Both the position numbers and the translations under genes were made by a program. The notes beneath the pieces were generated by a model that did not search any database, was not told the origin of the DNA, and worked only from the letters and a program-made list of their open reading frames with translations. This document shows positions 23,641-37,004 of a stretch of DNA of 64,000 bases, piece by piece (position 1 is the first letter of the stretch; every line of letters begins with the position of its first letter). The stretch comes from Paraspadella gotoi (lineage: Eukaryota; Chaetognatha): assembly GCA_051294375.1 (NCBI GenBank), contig CM119264.1:10383615-10447614 (forward strand), written 5' to 3'.

Positions 23641-23658
23641 CCCCTCTCTCTCTCTCTC
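23340..23658. repeat. Compound (CT)n/(CTAT)n microsatellite cluster
   Basis: CT with TCTA tetranucleotides at 23340-23449 and CT arrays at 23544-23658, separated by ordinary sequence. The right-arm equivalents lie at 24420-24531 and 24626-24755. Confidence 0.95.
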
Positions 23659-23920
23659 GTTTACTCTTTAAAAAAAAAACCTGGAGCAGTGGCTGCAAGG
23701 AAGTCCAAAAATTTAGAGGCCAGTCGCTGGTTTATCTCATTAGTCCCTCAAAGGCGTAAAAAAAAAACTCTTCCCTCCCTCCTCTCTTTCTCGCTCTCAC
23801 CTCACCCATTTCTATGTACAAACTGTAAAGTCATCATGTTTTTTTCGCTGTTTATGTTTTTCTGGTCATAAACGTTGAAAACAAATCATAACAACACAAC
23901 GGTTGCGCAGGAGCGGCGGC

Positions 23921-23952
23921 AAATATTTTTCACCCATTGTACCAGGTGTACA

Positions 23953-24038
<86 letters not shown>

Positions 24039-24156
24039 TCTTGTATAATCAACGACCATTCCTTCCCTTTTTGTTCCATTTTTCGACTGGCATCAGAAAA
24101 AGCGGCGGCGATCTTTTTCTGCCTCCCATTCAATTAGCGACGCGGTCGTCGCGGCG
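23921..24156. other. Palindrome spacer with (TC)40
   Basis: The unduplicated 236-base loop between the arms. It holds (TC)n at 23956-24036 and unique sequence at 24037-24150. It is not self-complementary. The right edge is a GC palindrome, GCGGCGGCCGCCGC (24151-24164). Confidence 0.85.
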
Positions 24157-24434
24157 GCCGCCGCTCCTGCGCAACCGTTGTGTTGTTATTGATTTGTTTT
24201 CAACGTTTATGACCAGAAAAACATAAACAGCGAAAAAAACATGATGACTTTACAGTTTGTACATAGAAATGGGTGAGGGAGAGCGAGAAAGAGAGGAGAG
24301 GGAAAGAGTTTTTTTTTTTACGCCTTTGAGGGACTAATGAGATAAACCAGCGACTGGCCTCTAATTTTTGGACTTCCTTGCAGCCACTGCTCCAGGTTTT
24401 TTTTTTAAAGAGTAAACGAGGAGAGAGAGAGGGG

Positions 24435-24468
<34 letters not shown>

Positions 24469-27400
24469 GAGAGAGAGAGAGAGGAGAGAGAGAGTGAGAG
24501 AGAGAGAGAGAGAGAGAGTGAGAGAGAGAGCCAAAAAACGTTAAAGTGAAGAAGGAAACATCAGAGGATAAAAAGGGAAGCAAGTTAATGGACAGGATGA
24601 GAGAGAATGGAGATGAGAAAGAAAGGAGAGAGAGAGAGATAGATAGATAGATAGATAGATAGAGATGGAGAGAGATAGATAGATATATAGATAGAGAGGG
24701 AGAGAGAGAGTGAGTGTGAGAGAGAGAGAGAAGAGAGAGAGAGAGAAGAGAGATAGTAAAAAGATTGTGGGATAAAGAGTGGGGAAGGAGAGAGAGAGTT
24801 AGAAACAAACTTAATTAAAAAAAATAAATTAAGAAAAGGTTCAAACATTTGTAAGAAGTCAACTAGTGAAGGGGAAAGTAAAAAGGAGAAACTCCCTGAT
24901 TCAAAATAAGGCCCAGAAAAAAATGAAAGAACCGAACTAAAAATAAAAAAAGATTTAAAGAAAAAAATCTGAAGACAAATTGGAAGCTGAAGCTGCTCGA
25001 TGGAGGAGAAAAGAGCGATAAGAAAAAGGAGAAAAAAAGGAACGAAAAATAAAAAAATAAAGAATAAAAAAAAAAAAGATACGAGAAAGAAAACGGGACT
25101 AAGCCGCTAATTTAAAGAACATAAAAGCCGTTCTCATCATCCAAAGACGGAGGAAAGGAAGATAGAAAAAAAAAGAAAAAAGAATGATGTTGAAGATGAA
25201 GATGGTAAATGTGATAGAGAGCTAGAAACTAGCTTGAGAAATTCAGAAAAATCTCAAGATGAGAAGATAGAATTAATGAACTAGATGGAGTTATAACTTA
25301 TGAGAAGATAGTAGTCTTTAAGATAGGTTGATTGAAGACGAAGCCATTTGATGACAACAATGTTCTTTTTTTCAAAACCATTATTTTTTTATTTATTTTA
25401 TCTTTTTTTTGTGTTTTATTGTATTCATTTTTGACCGCGATTTTATTGTTTTGAGTGCATTAACTTTTTGTTGGTGCATTGTAGATTTCTTATCTCATCT
25501 TAGTTTTTCTCTATTGCCATTCTGACCACTACTTCATTCACATCTCATTTTCCCACACATTTTCCCCTCATTCCCATCTGACCTTCCCATCATTCCTACG
25601 TGGACACTGGATAGTGGGGCCTTCTCCTCATCCCATCATTACAACCTGACCTTTCATTCATTCCCACCTGACCTTTCCTTCATTGCCACCTGACCTTCCC
25701 CTAATTTCACCAGACCTTTCCCCTCGTTCCCACCTGACCTTCCTCTCACTCTCACGCGCGCTGTCGCGTGGTTGTTTTGGCTCGAATCCCTTTCATCCGT
25801 CGCTAATGCAGCTGTCCGCGGCCGCGGGGAAATCCACTTATCAAAAAATCTTCCAACTCTTTCTCTCTCTTTCTCTCCTACTTTCTTGTTATCTTTCTTT
25901 TTTCTTCTTTCTTTCTTTCTTTCTTTCTTTCTTTTCTTTACTTCTTTCTTTCTTTCTTTCTTTCTTTCTTTTCTTTCTTTCTCTCTTTCCCGCGATCCAG
26001 ATCCCTCTTTCGCTGGACCGAGCCGTGTTCGTCAGGATTAGCGATCTAGCATTTAACAGACGCGATCCCGCTTGAGACTCGGCGATTGTTGAGTGGGAGT
26101 TGCCGATTCAGGAACTCTTCTCACCTCGTCGTTGTTTGTTGTTAGCTCGTCGTTGTTGTTGTATATAGACTTTCTTTCTCATTCCCATTTTCCAATGTGA
26201 AACGACAGGGTGATAGGACAGCGCTTCTTCCCTTTTCTGCCACGCCACCCGGTCCAATAAAGCGGTCAGCGTTGCGGAGGGAATCCCAACCCCCATTGCG
26301 ATCTCGTTGCGCAATCAGGTCAGCCTCGCGTGACCCAATCATGAGGACGATGAATCTTGATTGGGAGGATCTTAGCTTCGCGATTTGTTCCGCCTATAGT
26401 CGCTTCTTCTCACTTCTATTCAATGGAGGACGAGACTCAAGTTCAGAAACCTTGGACTTGGGCAAAATCAGAATCTATCAGTTTTCCCAAAGAAATTTAT
26501 GAAATTGGTACAACCAATATAAAATTGTAATATAAAATTATATTATTGACAGGTCTTGATTCCAGAGTCTAACTCTTGTAAACGAAAAATAGCAGAATTC
26601 AAACTCTCCAAAAAAATTTATTGCCAAGACGGAGATATGTATTCTCGCAGTAAGGCGGAAAAGTTCTAGACTAAAGATCGCCGCTGTCAGAGTGCAGATC
26701 GGAACATTCTGACAAAATGGCGCCGAAGGAATCGCATCAGAGTTGAGGCGCCAAAATGCAAATGAGTCGAATATCTCAACGGTCAGTCTCGTCGAATGGA
26801 GGGGAAGCCGAGAAGGAAAGAAGAGAAAGAGAGGAAAGAGAAGTAGAAAGAAAAAAGAAAGGAGGACGAAAAAAAGAGATTTGGAGATAGAGGAAAGTTG
26901 GGAAGAGATCGGGATGAGAAAAGAAAGTATAACGTCGTTGTAGCAGAATGGAATGCGGAGAATGAAACGGTTGAAGCTACTAAAAAGTTAGATGAATAAT
27001 GTAGAAGTAGTTAGAATATAAAAAAAAATGGAAAATAAATAATAAAAAATCAAAATTATTACCAAACTAATAAATTAACAACAATATCTTTTTTTAAAAA
27101 ACAAATGCCAAATAAATAAAAAAGCCGATACGGCTCGAGAGAACAATTTAACAACGAAATACTTGGTGAGTTAGAGGCAAAGAGCCATTGAGTGTAAGTG
27201 ATTAGGTCGCGCTAGACCCAAGCATAAGAGATAATGGATATTGTTAGGCCGAGAAAAAGGCCCTATAAAATTTCACTATATGCATTAATTATTTTAATGC
27301 TATGTAAAGGCACTGGGTTAACATTTAAAATAATTTCTGACATCGAGAAATGAAAAAGAGTCGGAAGTTGCTATTCAACGTTATTAATTCGTAATAATTT

Positions 27401-30400
27401 TGATTTATAGTCAAACAAACTTTTAACAACTTTTTGGTTTTAACTTTAAAATTATAACAACCATGATGTCGTTATAAAAAGCAACTATCGAGACTCAGAC
27501 CGAGAAAAACAAATTTTCACTACTTCATTTTTCTGCAATTTGCAAATGAGATTAATCTATTACTGATTAACAGGAAAATCCAAGTACGAGTTAGCGATAA
27601 AATATATTTTTGATTAAATTTTTTCAAAAATATATTATTTTTTTTCTATTACTATTATTTTAAGAAAAAAAAAAGAGAAACACTACACATTTTGATTGAG
27701 AGAAGAAAGAAAAAGAAAGAAACTCGTGAGGCGAAGAAATAAGAGGCGAAAGGCTCGGGCCACTCAGGGTGAAGAGATAGAAGGCTTCGAAACCCCGAAA
27801 CGGAAAAAGAGGTGAGGATAGAGAGTGAGACATGTCAAAAGTGCACCTTTCTTCCCATATAACCTAAAAATGCGGCGGCTCCCGAGGGAGATAAAAAAAA
27901 AAAGAGAGAAGTGAGGAAAGAGAACAAAAAAGGAAAGAAAGAAAAAAAGATGAAAAAAGAAGGAAAAAGAAAGGAAATGGAGAAGTTTCAAAGAATAAAA
28001 AATAAATAAAATAAATTGAACGAAGCCAAAAAAAAAATGGAAAGTACCATTAATTGTGAATAAAGATTTTTTTAATAAATGTTAATGTATTAACTAAAAT
28101 ATTAAGCGTTTAAATTTTAAAACGGAAGTCAGCATCGTTCGGAATAATCTGTCACCGCCAGTCCGCCATTTTGTCACATTCTGTCCGTATCACCGCTTCA
28201 CCTCATCAACTCACTCTTCTTCAATGTTCACCTCGACAGCCATCGTCTCCCTCTCCATCTATCTCACCAGCCCACCACCGACCCCTCGGCGCCAATTTAT
28301 TGCTTATTCCAGGGATACTTCATGAATCGTTCCCGTGAGAGGGTTAAGTCCGAGATGAAGGACGGGGAAATAGAGGGAGGACAGCGGCGGTGTGAGGGGA
28401 TCCAGGGGGTCACGCCTCGGAGGGTGCGGTGTGAGAGGGTGGGGGAAAGAGTTCGAAAAGCGGAATGGCCCCAATAAAGTAGAAGAGGGAGGGTTAAGTG
28501 CGCCACCCAAGCGAGCCGCGTCCATCACCCTGGGCGGCCTGGGCTCTCACTTTTTCCCCAGTTTGGCTGGAGATGGTGGTTTTGGTTAATGGGGGTGTGA
28601 TGGAGCGAGTGGTGGTGGTGGTGGTGGTGATCGTCGAGAGAAGTCAACTGCGGAAAACCGTAGATCGAAAGAGTCGCGAGTTTGAAAATGCGATGGTGAG
28701 GATCGAGTTAGACTCGAAGCCTAAAGTGAACGTTTGAATAATGAATGTAAAGTTTTAATTGGACTGATTAAACTGTAAAACTAAATAAGAAAAATTGCAC
28801 AACGATTCAACGATAGCATTGCGGAAGCCAAATCGCAAGATTTAAATATTGAACAATGCATTGCTTGACCGGAGAAAAGGTAAACAAGTTGGTTATATTA
28901 AACAATTAGTTAATTGATTATATTAAACAACCTAGTTCCACACATCTCGCCCGAATTTCTGGCTGTTTTTGCAAGCTTTCAAATCAGATCTGACTGTTAT
29001 CCGCCACTGCAGGTAGGTTAGACGTCAGTTCTCCCTTATTACCAATGAACCACTTGGTCGAGAACCCAAGTTAAGCTTCGTCGGAAGGCTCACTTCTTAC
29101 GCAGAGACACAAATATTTTTAAAAAGTTAAAAAGAAGTGCGATTCGAGCGGAATATAACGTTAAATGTAATCGGTAAATAACAAAACAACGTTCCCACAT
29201 TAAATAAACGAATATTCTCATATAATTACGCGCGTTTTCCACGTAATCGGCGTTTTTTCTTTTCCCTCGGGTCCCTGATTTTTGCAGCGGCGTGATTTGG
29301 GGCGCCGAGGTGCCCTGCCGAGGGCCGGGGGCCGAGGTGGCTGCCGGGTGCCGGATCGGCCGATGGCGGGCTCGGCTGACGGGCCGCGCGAGTCAGGTCA
29401 GGAGGGAACGATAAACAAAACGGTTTTTGGCGCGATTTTTCGAGTTTTTAGATTTTTTCCCAGCTTTTTTCGATTTTCTTCGCTGCTATTGTCTGTATTT
29501 CTCGAATTACCTGTTCCTTCATCGGACTTACGATATTTTAGTTTTTTTTAAAGTCAATATTTTGATCGTATTCTACCCTATTTTGGTTAATATTCTATAA
29601 AATTTTTGACATAATTTTACCTTCATTTGTTCTACGATTGTCTGTTCTTACTTTACATGTTCTTCGCGATTTTTCGTTTCTACGATTTTCTGTTCTTTGA
29701 ATTTCTGTTTCACGATTCAGGCTGCCCATTCGTTTTTTTTTTCAGTTGCAGACGTCAGCAAGACTTTCACTCGCCTTCGTTTCACGCTGATGATTGTAAA
29801 GTGAAGTCGATCGTTAAAGTTAAAAAAAAAAAACTGTAAGCTAAGAAAGGACATACGTATATATTTTTAGACTTTAAGACTAACTTTTTTCCTCTGAAAA
29901 TTAAAAAAAAAAAAAAGAAAAAAAGAAATAACGGGTGGCGTGGGTTTCCAAAGCACTCGGTCTCCGTTTCTCTTGGCGGCCATTTTTAACCCAGAGTTCG
30001 AGAAGAGACGCAAACGAAGAGGAAAATTCGGAACTTCACTTTCCGGTTGCGGTGACGTGGGAGGAGAAAGTGACCAATCGATGAGAAAAAAAGGAAAGGT
30101 TTTTATCAAAAATAAAAGTGAGACTCCCCGTTTCAAGTGTGTGTGTTTCAAGACTCAGTTGCGAGATGCATATTTAAAAAACCACTATCAGTCAACGAAT
30201 TGTTTAAAAAAAATATGCAGCAAGTAAAGTTACAAAATTTAAATATCGGTTCGTAATAAATCAAAGCTAACCAAATCCAAACCGATGTGCGACATCCCAG
30301 CAACTCTTCGTCAATTCCTCGTCGGTGGCGCTGTGTGACGGCCAGAATGGCAAAGTGCAGAGTTGGGTGGCATCGCCATCACTGATTCGACGGCGGAAAT

Positions 30401-30490
30401 GGAACGAAGGATGATGAGTGGAACGGGAGAAAGAAACGAGGCGCCTAATGAGTCGAGGTCAGGAGTTTGATTGAGGAGAGAGAGAGAGAG

Positions 30491-30538
<48 letters not shown>

Positions 30539-33500
30539 AAGAGAGAGAGAGCAAAAAAGAAAGAAAGTGCAAGAGACAAACGCAAAGTGACAAAAGAACA
30601 TTTGCATTTTGACAGAGGACGGACACTTCTCAAAGCGCGCGTTCATAAAAAATGCTATATTTTGCTTTTTCTAAAGGCCTAAAAAAAAAAAGAAAGCCAC
30701 AATTTTTTTCTGAAAAAAAAGAAAAAAGAAAATAGAAAGGCTAAAAACGAGACGACCGATCACGACCGGCCCGCCGTATCGAAAAGACGACTTTGTTAAG
30801 TCAAACTGGTAGAGAGAATGAGCTGAACGACATTGATCTCGCTGTTGTTCACTGGAAAACCGAGAATGGGGTCGATGATCAGGCAGCGTTTTTGGTTTCG
30901 AAACACAGCTGTTTGGAAATGGATCCAAAGCTTTGTTTTCACGTTTAGCGTTTTTTCCTCAAAGCTTGGAAATATTTAGAAGAAAATCGTATTGAATATG
31001 TATCTTAAAAATATTACATCACTTTTCGTTTTACCTTTAATCTGTGATACAAAATAAGTTCATACATTTACGAAGATATAAATAATAAATACTGTATATC
31101 TTTCATTTATCAGCGTTTTTTCGAAAAAAAGCCTCACTGCTTAGTGCTACCCAACGTTGTAAGAAGTGTGGACCGCCTATAGCAAAGCTGAGAACAGTGA
31201 AACTAACGAGATCGGATCTTTGCGCAGCTGTTTTTCCACTCGAATCCGGAAACAGCTGGTGACGTCGGCTGATACTCGTTCGCGAGGACAGAAAAGAGAA
31301 GTCCTTTTGATTACGTTCGGACGGTGACACGAGAGGGCATCAGTTACATAACGATCCGATCGAAATACTGGCGCATCGGAGATATTTACAATCTTTATTA
31401 TACTTATTGGATTTTCGGAACTTAATCAATCCAAAGCGGCTTTAAGCGATTGCATTACAATGAACTTTGCTTCGGAATCCAATCCTATGCTGCTGAAGGG
31501 CTCCGAAAAAAGATGTTTTCAATACAGGTTCTTTTGGTTATTTTTATAGTCAACTGATTCATCAGGGCTAACACTGAGTAGGTTCCACTGTCATGGTACA
31601 ATTTTTGTTCATTTATAAATAAAGGGTTACACAGGAATCTTAAAGTTATTACGCCATAGATTGAAATTCTTTGATATGCCTAAACATCTGTTCCTAAGGG
31701 TGTACTTGTCCAGGACAGATTTTGGCGTGCCTTAGTTGTTCTCTACCTACTTTCTGTCGGATGTTTTAAATTAACAATAGCTATTGTTCAGTTTTCTCAC
31801 ATTGCCGGTCAAACGGAATATTGCTAATCAACTAAATTGCCTCTGACTATCGCCTTTCGTCGATTATTCTTTTGCCATTCTTGCCCAAACTTTCCCTGGC
31901 CATCTTTTCTTTTCCTTCCTCATTCAGCCCATTTCGTCCCCGACGGGCTTTGGCGTCCACCTTACGCTCGTCCCCCACCTCGCCATCCAAGGGGGCGTGG
32001 CTCGACTTTCTCGGCGACAGGATAAGTTCCACCGTCGTTTAGATTAATCGAGGCAGGGGAAAAAGCTGTAAAGAGCTGGGATGAAGCCAGATGTAGAGAG
32101 GCGAGAAAAAGGAAGTAGAGAGGCAGGAAAGGGAGGAATCGAGGAAGAAAAAATTGAGGGCATAGGAAAGAAAAGGAGAAAAAAAAAAATCGATGTGGCT
32201 CCGAGAGAACGAATGGGAAGAAAGAAATGTGCATGAAAGTCGGAGAGTCGAAGAGTAAAAGAGAAGAGAAGGGAGGAAGAAAAAGAAGAGAGTCGGAGGT
32301 TCTGAAAGAGAAGAGAAGAGAAAGTTTAGAAACAACTGGGATTGAATTAAGAAAAAGAGTTTCGGTGGAAAATTCTGATCATCCGAAGAAAAAATTCTGG
32401 GTTTGTCTTAATTGGCATCATTCTTTCACGTACACGATTTTTTTACGTACACGATGTTACGGTGAAGGAGAACCAAGGTTATTCGGAAAAGTCGTTTACT
32501 TTTAGATTTCGGTGGTATCGTTTAAGTTTAACTGTATTTGCTCACACCTTAATATTATGTAGTATCATTTTTCACAGAATACTATTACATAATAAATAAT
32601 TATTATGATTGAGAATTAGCTCGATCTGTAAAAGATGAGAAACGCTACCCGGTTCTTAAACGTGATGGGAGAGGAAGGATGTAAAGAATTGACGAGAGAT
32701 TGAGACAAAGTGCAAAAAAAAAACAGTCGTTGAAAGTTTTTGAAAAAAAAATCACTCAGTTTACGAGATATTTCTGTCCAGTATTAATTTATTACTAATT
32801 TTTACGGGCGATTTGCTTAAATGCGACCCCGTTCGGCCTAATTTCTTACCTCGGCTCCACTCGTCGGCAACCCTCGACGTCAAAATACACAAGGAAAACT
32901 CGGCTCCCACTCGTCGGACCAATTTGGGCGGCGCCGGACGCGCGGGCGCCGGGATTAGAGCAGGACTCCGCGGCGCCTGCCGCCAGGGGTCGTACGGGGC
33001 CATGATAAAGAAGAAACGGGGTCAGAATTAGGTTTCGCCTTTGATTGGTTACTGACGTGCGTTGGCGAGGCTAGAAGCTGCGGCAAGCGATTTTTTTTTC
33101 TCTCGGCCGACGGTCCGGAAGGCTTCGGGTAGGGGAAAAGGGTGAGGTAAGTTTTGGCCGGGTTGGTTGGATAAGTGAGAGGTTTCGGGGTGTGGTCACT
33201 GCGTCCAGCAATGAAAGAATCGTAGGAAGGAGTCGATATGGGGAGATGAGCGGAGATGTAAGAAAAGTTACGTAGGAGAACTGATTGATGATGAAGTGAA
33301 TTTGCTTAGAGTTAAAGAGGAAGAGAGAAAAAATAAAGCTAAACAAGAAGAGTGACTTGACTGACTGACGGAGCACAGAGAACAAAAAAAATAAAGGTAC
33401 TAGATTGAAGTGGACTTGGCGGGAAGAAGGTGACCCGAACGTGCGTCGCTGCTTCGAATTCTGAAGAGGAGACGCGAAGAGAAAATTTTATTGAGCGGAC

Positions 33501-34555
33501 TTCGTTCTTCTTATCTCTGTTTCGGTCGGTCATTGGCGGGTGAGGCGAAGGAAAGCTTTGATTGGAACTCACCCAAAATAACAAATTTGATTTATTACTC
33601 GAGAACAAACAGGGAATGGCCCTTAAATAAATATTTCTTCATAGCAGTTTTGCTTCAATACTTATCTTTTAAATGTTTACCCTTTCCTCATATTCGTCCG
33701 GCTTTCGTTTGACGCTTTCTTCAATGCTTTTCTAATCCCGAGGCAATCATCATAAAACGCGGGGAAGAGAGAGAGGAGAGAGAGAGAGAGAGAGAAGAGA
33801 GAGAATGATGAAAGAGAGAGAGAGAGAGAGAGAGAAGAAGTACCTTACTCGTGAAAGGATCTGGTTTTCGGTTTCTGAAACGTCATCGCCGTTGTCTTTC
33901 GTGTGGTTCGCCGGTCATCGCCGTCGTCGTCACTATTGTCGTCATCGTCGTTCATCGTCTCGTTCATCGTCGCAGTTATCGTTCACTTTTTACGTCGCAA
34001 ACTTTTTTTCGGTCGTTTTTTATTTTTAAATCATCTTTTTACCGGTGTCTTTTTTTTTTATCTTTTTATCTTTTTTCTCATCCGCCCATCCATCACCGTC
34101 GCTTTATTCGTCATCTTCGGTCGTCGCCATTTTTTTGCGTTTTACTTTGTCATCATTTTCACTTCACACCATGATTTTATCGATTGTCTTTTTCATAGAC
34201 AAAGTTTTTTTTTCTTTATCACTTTCCTTAATTAGGACTTTGATATAATAAGTTATTTAATTTTTTTTAGTAGCATTTTGGATTTGTTTGACCAATATAA
34301 ATCGCTCTCTTCTCTCGATTTACAAGGTTGCTCTGTGTTTATTTTCCTCGTCTTATCAGAGTTTTCGTGGTCGTCGCTTCCCCCGATCGTCGTTCAGTCG
34401 TCGTCGTCTTCGTCTTTCGTCGTTCTTCGTCGTCCGTCGTCGTCGTTGTCGTCGTCGTCGTTCGTCCCCCATTTCGAAGCTAAAATTGCGAACCCAAGTT
34501 TTTAAAAAGGATTTCGATTTTCGTTGGTCTCAACGCGACAATCCTTAACTTTAGA
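24157..34555 (-). repeat. Right arm of about 21-kb inverted repeat
   Basis: Reverse complement of the left arm, in the same order, from the inner end to about 34555. In an aligned stretch (20881-21055 versus about 27016-27190) I count four one-base indels and no substitutions, followed by loss of about 28 bases. Microsatellites are shorter and broken here: the (GA)n at 30475-30552 and (TTCTC)n at 32223-32328 have extra or missing bases. One-base errors of this kind are typical of unpolished long reads, which suggests this arm was not error-corrected. It holds mirrored copies of the CCAAT cluster (about 26190-26362), CpG island (29280-29400), E-boxes (31225-31260) and bidirectional promoter (32850-33180). 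No intact gene is present. Confidence 0.92.
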
Positions 34556-36192
34556 CGAGAATCTCGCCTAAAAAAAAAATTCAACATTTTCTAATAGAGA
34601 TTTCCGTTAAAAATCTGACTCACCCAAATTGCAAACGAGATTGCCAGAAATTCGTGTTAAAAAACAGTTGTTTAAAAACAACGATTCCGAATTAGCGTTA
34701 TTATCTTAAGAGCTAGCCAAAAATTCGTTCTTTATGGCATTTTGATAAAAGGATTAACTATCAAACAAGCCATGGGAAATGCACTTAGTCATCTCCGGAG
34801 AATTTTCAAACCTTGTTTTTACTATAAAAATGAAAGGGAAATTTTGCTTTTCAAAAATTTGGTAAACGGGCTAGCATCTCGAACAAAACCTCGTACGTTT
34901 TAATAATCGGCTAATAAATAAATGCATTTTTCGCTTTACGAAAAAAAAAAAAAAAAAAAAAAAAAATGTTTCATCTCTCTGCTTTTTNNNNNNNNNNNNN
35001 NNNNNNNNNNNNACGAGGCAAATGAGCCGGATTTCACGTTAAGCAAATGACAGTAACGCAGGGATAAAAAGCTATTTTCGTGAAAACCCGAATCTCTATC
35101 CCTCTCTCTCTCTCTTTCTCTCTCTATCTATCTATCTATCTCCCCCCCTTTCTCTCCCTCTCTCTTGTTGTGCTTCGCTACTTCCGAATCTCATCATTGC
35201 CCGCGCTTTTATTGCCCCCATTCATCGCTGGGGACGCGTTACGGAATGTGATGTTAGAAAATTACTCGTTTCTCGAAATTTGAAGCCAAAACTATTTTCA
35301 CGGATTCGAGGGGGAGGAGGAGGAGGAGGAGGAGGAGGAGGAGGAGAGCCATCTGCGTGACCAGGTTTTCTGCAAGAATATTTCGAATATTTTGACTAAA
35401 AAGTTCATTTCGTTTATATATTACAAATATATCCTTAACCAATGATAACTGTTAACGTTGTTTCTAAATCAAGCTCTGTTTTCATTTAAACTCTCGATTA
35501 GATGAACAATTTTCCCTCGAAAACTCATCCAACTTTCATGGAAATTATTCCGCCGCGATGATTTTTTTTCCTCCCGCCCATTAAAGTCGTACAAGTTCCG
35601 TCGAATAAATATTGTTTAACGACGAGGTAATAAGAGGAAAAAAAATTCGCATAAAAAATTGTGGAAAGGAAAGGATTGGAATAATTTTCCTTTCGAAACA
35701 AATCATTCAAGATTCTTTGTAACGGAGGAAGCGGTCGAAGCGGAAATCCCTGTTTTGGGAAGCGGAGAATGACAACTGAAAGAGGCGAAATGAACACGGC
35801 TACTTGTATTGCATTGCAATGTCACTGAGATAATAATCACGGCCTCATTAGTATTTTAAGCAGAGAAAACTCAATGTAAGAAATTGTTCCAGGTTTGCCT
35901 GGCTTTGAATTTGAATGATAATTATAGAGCGAACTCGTCCTCCATTAACCGGGAGAAAGCGTCAGACTGGAGCGGCCTTGATGTAGCGCTTGTATCGGTC
36001 CAGACAAAAGCGGTCACATTAGAAAAGGCGGCCGCGTCATTCCCTAGCGGAAACGGTCGTGGGAAGCGGAATCCGGCTGCCGGGGTGACGACGACGACGA
36101 CGACGACGACGACCTCCGCTAGAATCTAATTAAAGTAATGACTTACGGTTTTCATTCCGGCGCCCCTAGAGCCACCCGCGAGGACGCATGGC
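34556..36192. other. Unique AT-rich sequence with A26, (GGA)n and a 25-N gap
   Basis: Poly-A of 26 at 34941-34966 precedes a gap of exactly 25 N (34988-35012). CT/CTAT arrays lie at about 35098-35165, (GGA)n at 35310-35347 and (GAC)n at about 36088-36113. An acceptor-like TTGTTCCAG ends near 35892, but no exon follows that stays open with a donor. Confidence 0.5.
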
Positions 36193-36352
36193 AGATGACG
36201 ATCGCAATGACAAATGCGACGACGAATGCGACGACGAACATAATGACGAACGCGACGATGATAAGAACCACGAAAGCAACGTCGAACGCGAAGACGAACG
36301 CGATGACAAATGCAACAATGACGAACGCGACGACGGACGCGACAACAATGTC
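36193..36352. repeat. Degenerate 12-base minisatellite
   Basis: About 13 units related to GACGACGAACGC/AATGCG. In one frame it reads as an Asp/Glu/Arg/Lys-rich tetrapeptide repeat, which is probably incidental. Confidence 0.7.
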
Positions 36353-36381
36353 AATTACGGCAGAAAGTCAGAAACACTTAC

Positions 36382-36569
36382 CTGATTGAGATCTCGAGGA
36401 GACCCCATCGGGAGACGGCCAACGTTTCAAGTCGTTCTTTTACCTGCTGTTGAGTGTTGTCTTCCCATTTTCTACCTCGTTGTTGTTGTTGTGGAAATAG
36501 ACAGCTTCGTCGTGACGCTTCCGTTGCGTCGTTAGCGTCAGACATTAATAATCGATATTTGATGAACAT
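36382..36569 (-). CDS. Candidate first coding exon of an unknown minus-strand gene
   Basis: An ATG at 36567-36569 (or the in-frame ATG at 36543-36545) opens a frame that runs to a perfect donor CAG|GTAAGTG whose exon edge is 36382. It would end in phase 2. The shorter start gives about 54 residues, rich in Gln and charged residues, with QQQQRGRKWEDNTQQQ in the middle and an amphipathic end (VKERLETLAVSRWGLLEISI). No known domain is visible. An E2F-like site pair lies about 180 bases upstream, a normal promoter distance. A weaker alternative is that the exon starts at an acceptor-like AACAGCAG near 36444. Downstream exons were not found between 34556 and 36380, so the gene would continue through a longer intron to the left. 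Confidence 0.4.
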
Positions 36570-36732
36570 CCCTTTTTACGCGGCGACGGCTGCGGTGACA
36601 GCGGCGATTGACCGTATTGTGAAGCAAAAACAAAAGGCTCAACGAAAATAGAATGGAATTTTCTGATTTTAAAATGCGGACTTTATTTCCAGTGCGTTGG
36701 TTGAAAAAAAAAAACTTTCTAAGAGCCAAAAT

Positions 36733-36757
36733 CTCGCGAAAAAAAATTGGCGGGAAA
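36733..36757 (-). promoter_or_regulatory. E2F-like site pair
   Basis: TTGGCGGGAAA (36747-36757) is a close match to the E2F consensus, and CTCGCGAAAA (36733 onward) is a second E2F-like core about 14 bases away. Both lie upstream of the minus-strand candidate exon. E2F sites typify cell-cycle and replication genes. Confidence 0.4.
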
Positions 36758-36865
36758 TTTTGAAAAAAGACTGCGTCATCGGTAATTCGGTCGGTTGTTG
36801 GTTTTCGGTGAAAAAAAATAATATAAAAAATGAAAAAAAATAAGGAAATAGAATTTTGTTTTAAT

Positions 36866-36903
36866 ACTAATTTAATTTAATTTAATTTAATTTAATTTAT
36901 TTA
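36866..36903. repeat. (TTTAA)n array
   Basis: Seven tandem TTTAA pentanucleotides. Confidence 0.95.
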
Positions 36904-37004
36904 AAGAAATAAAATACAAGGCATTATTCCGTAAACATTTCTTTTTCGTATTCTAAATCATGATGGAATGAAAGAATCGTTTGTTTTGTGAAATGGTGGC
37001 GAAG

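Noticed and set aside
35884-36389. Plus-strand Thr/Ala/Asn-rich ORFs near an acceptor-like TTCCAG
   Set aside because: The frames are built on GAC and 12-base repeats and lack a donor. The minus-strand exon at 36382-36569 has better signals.
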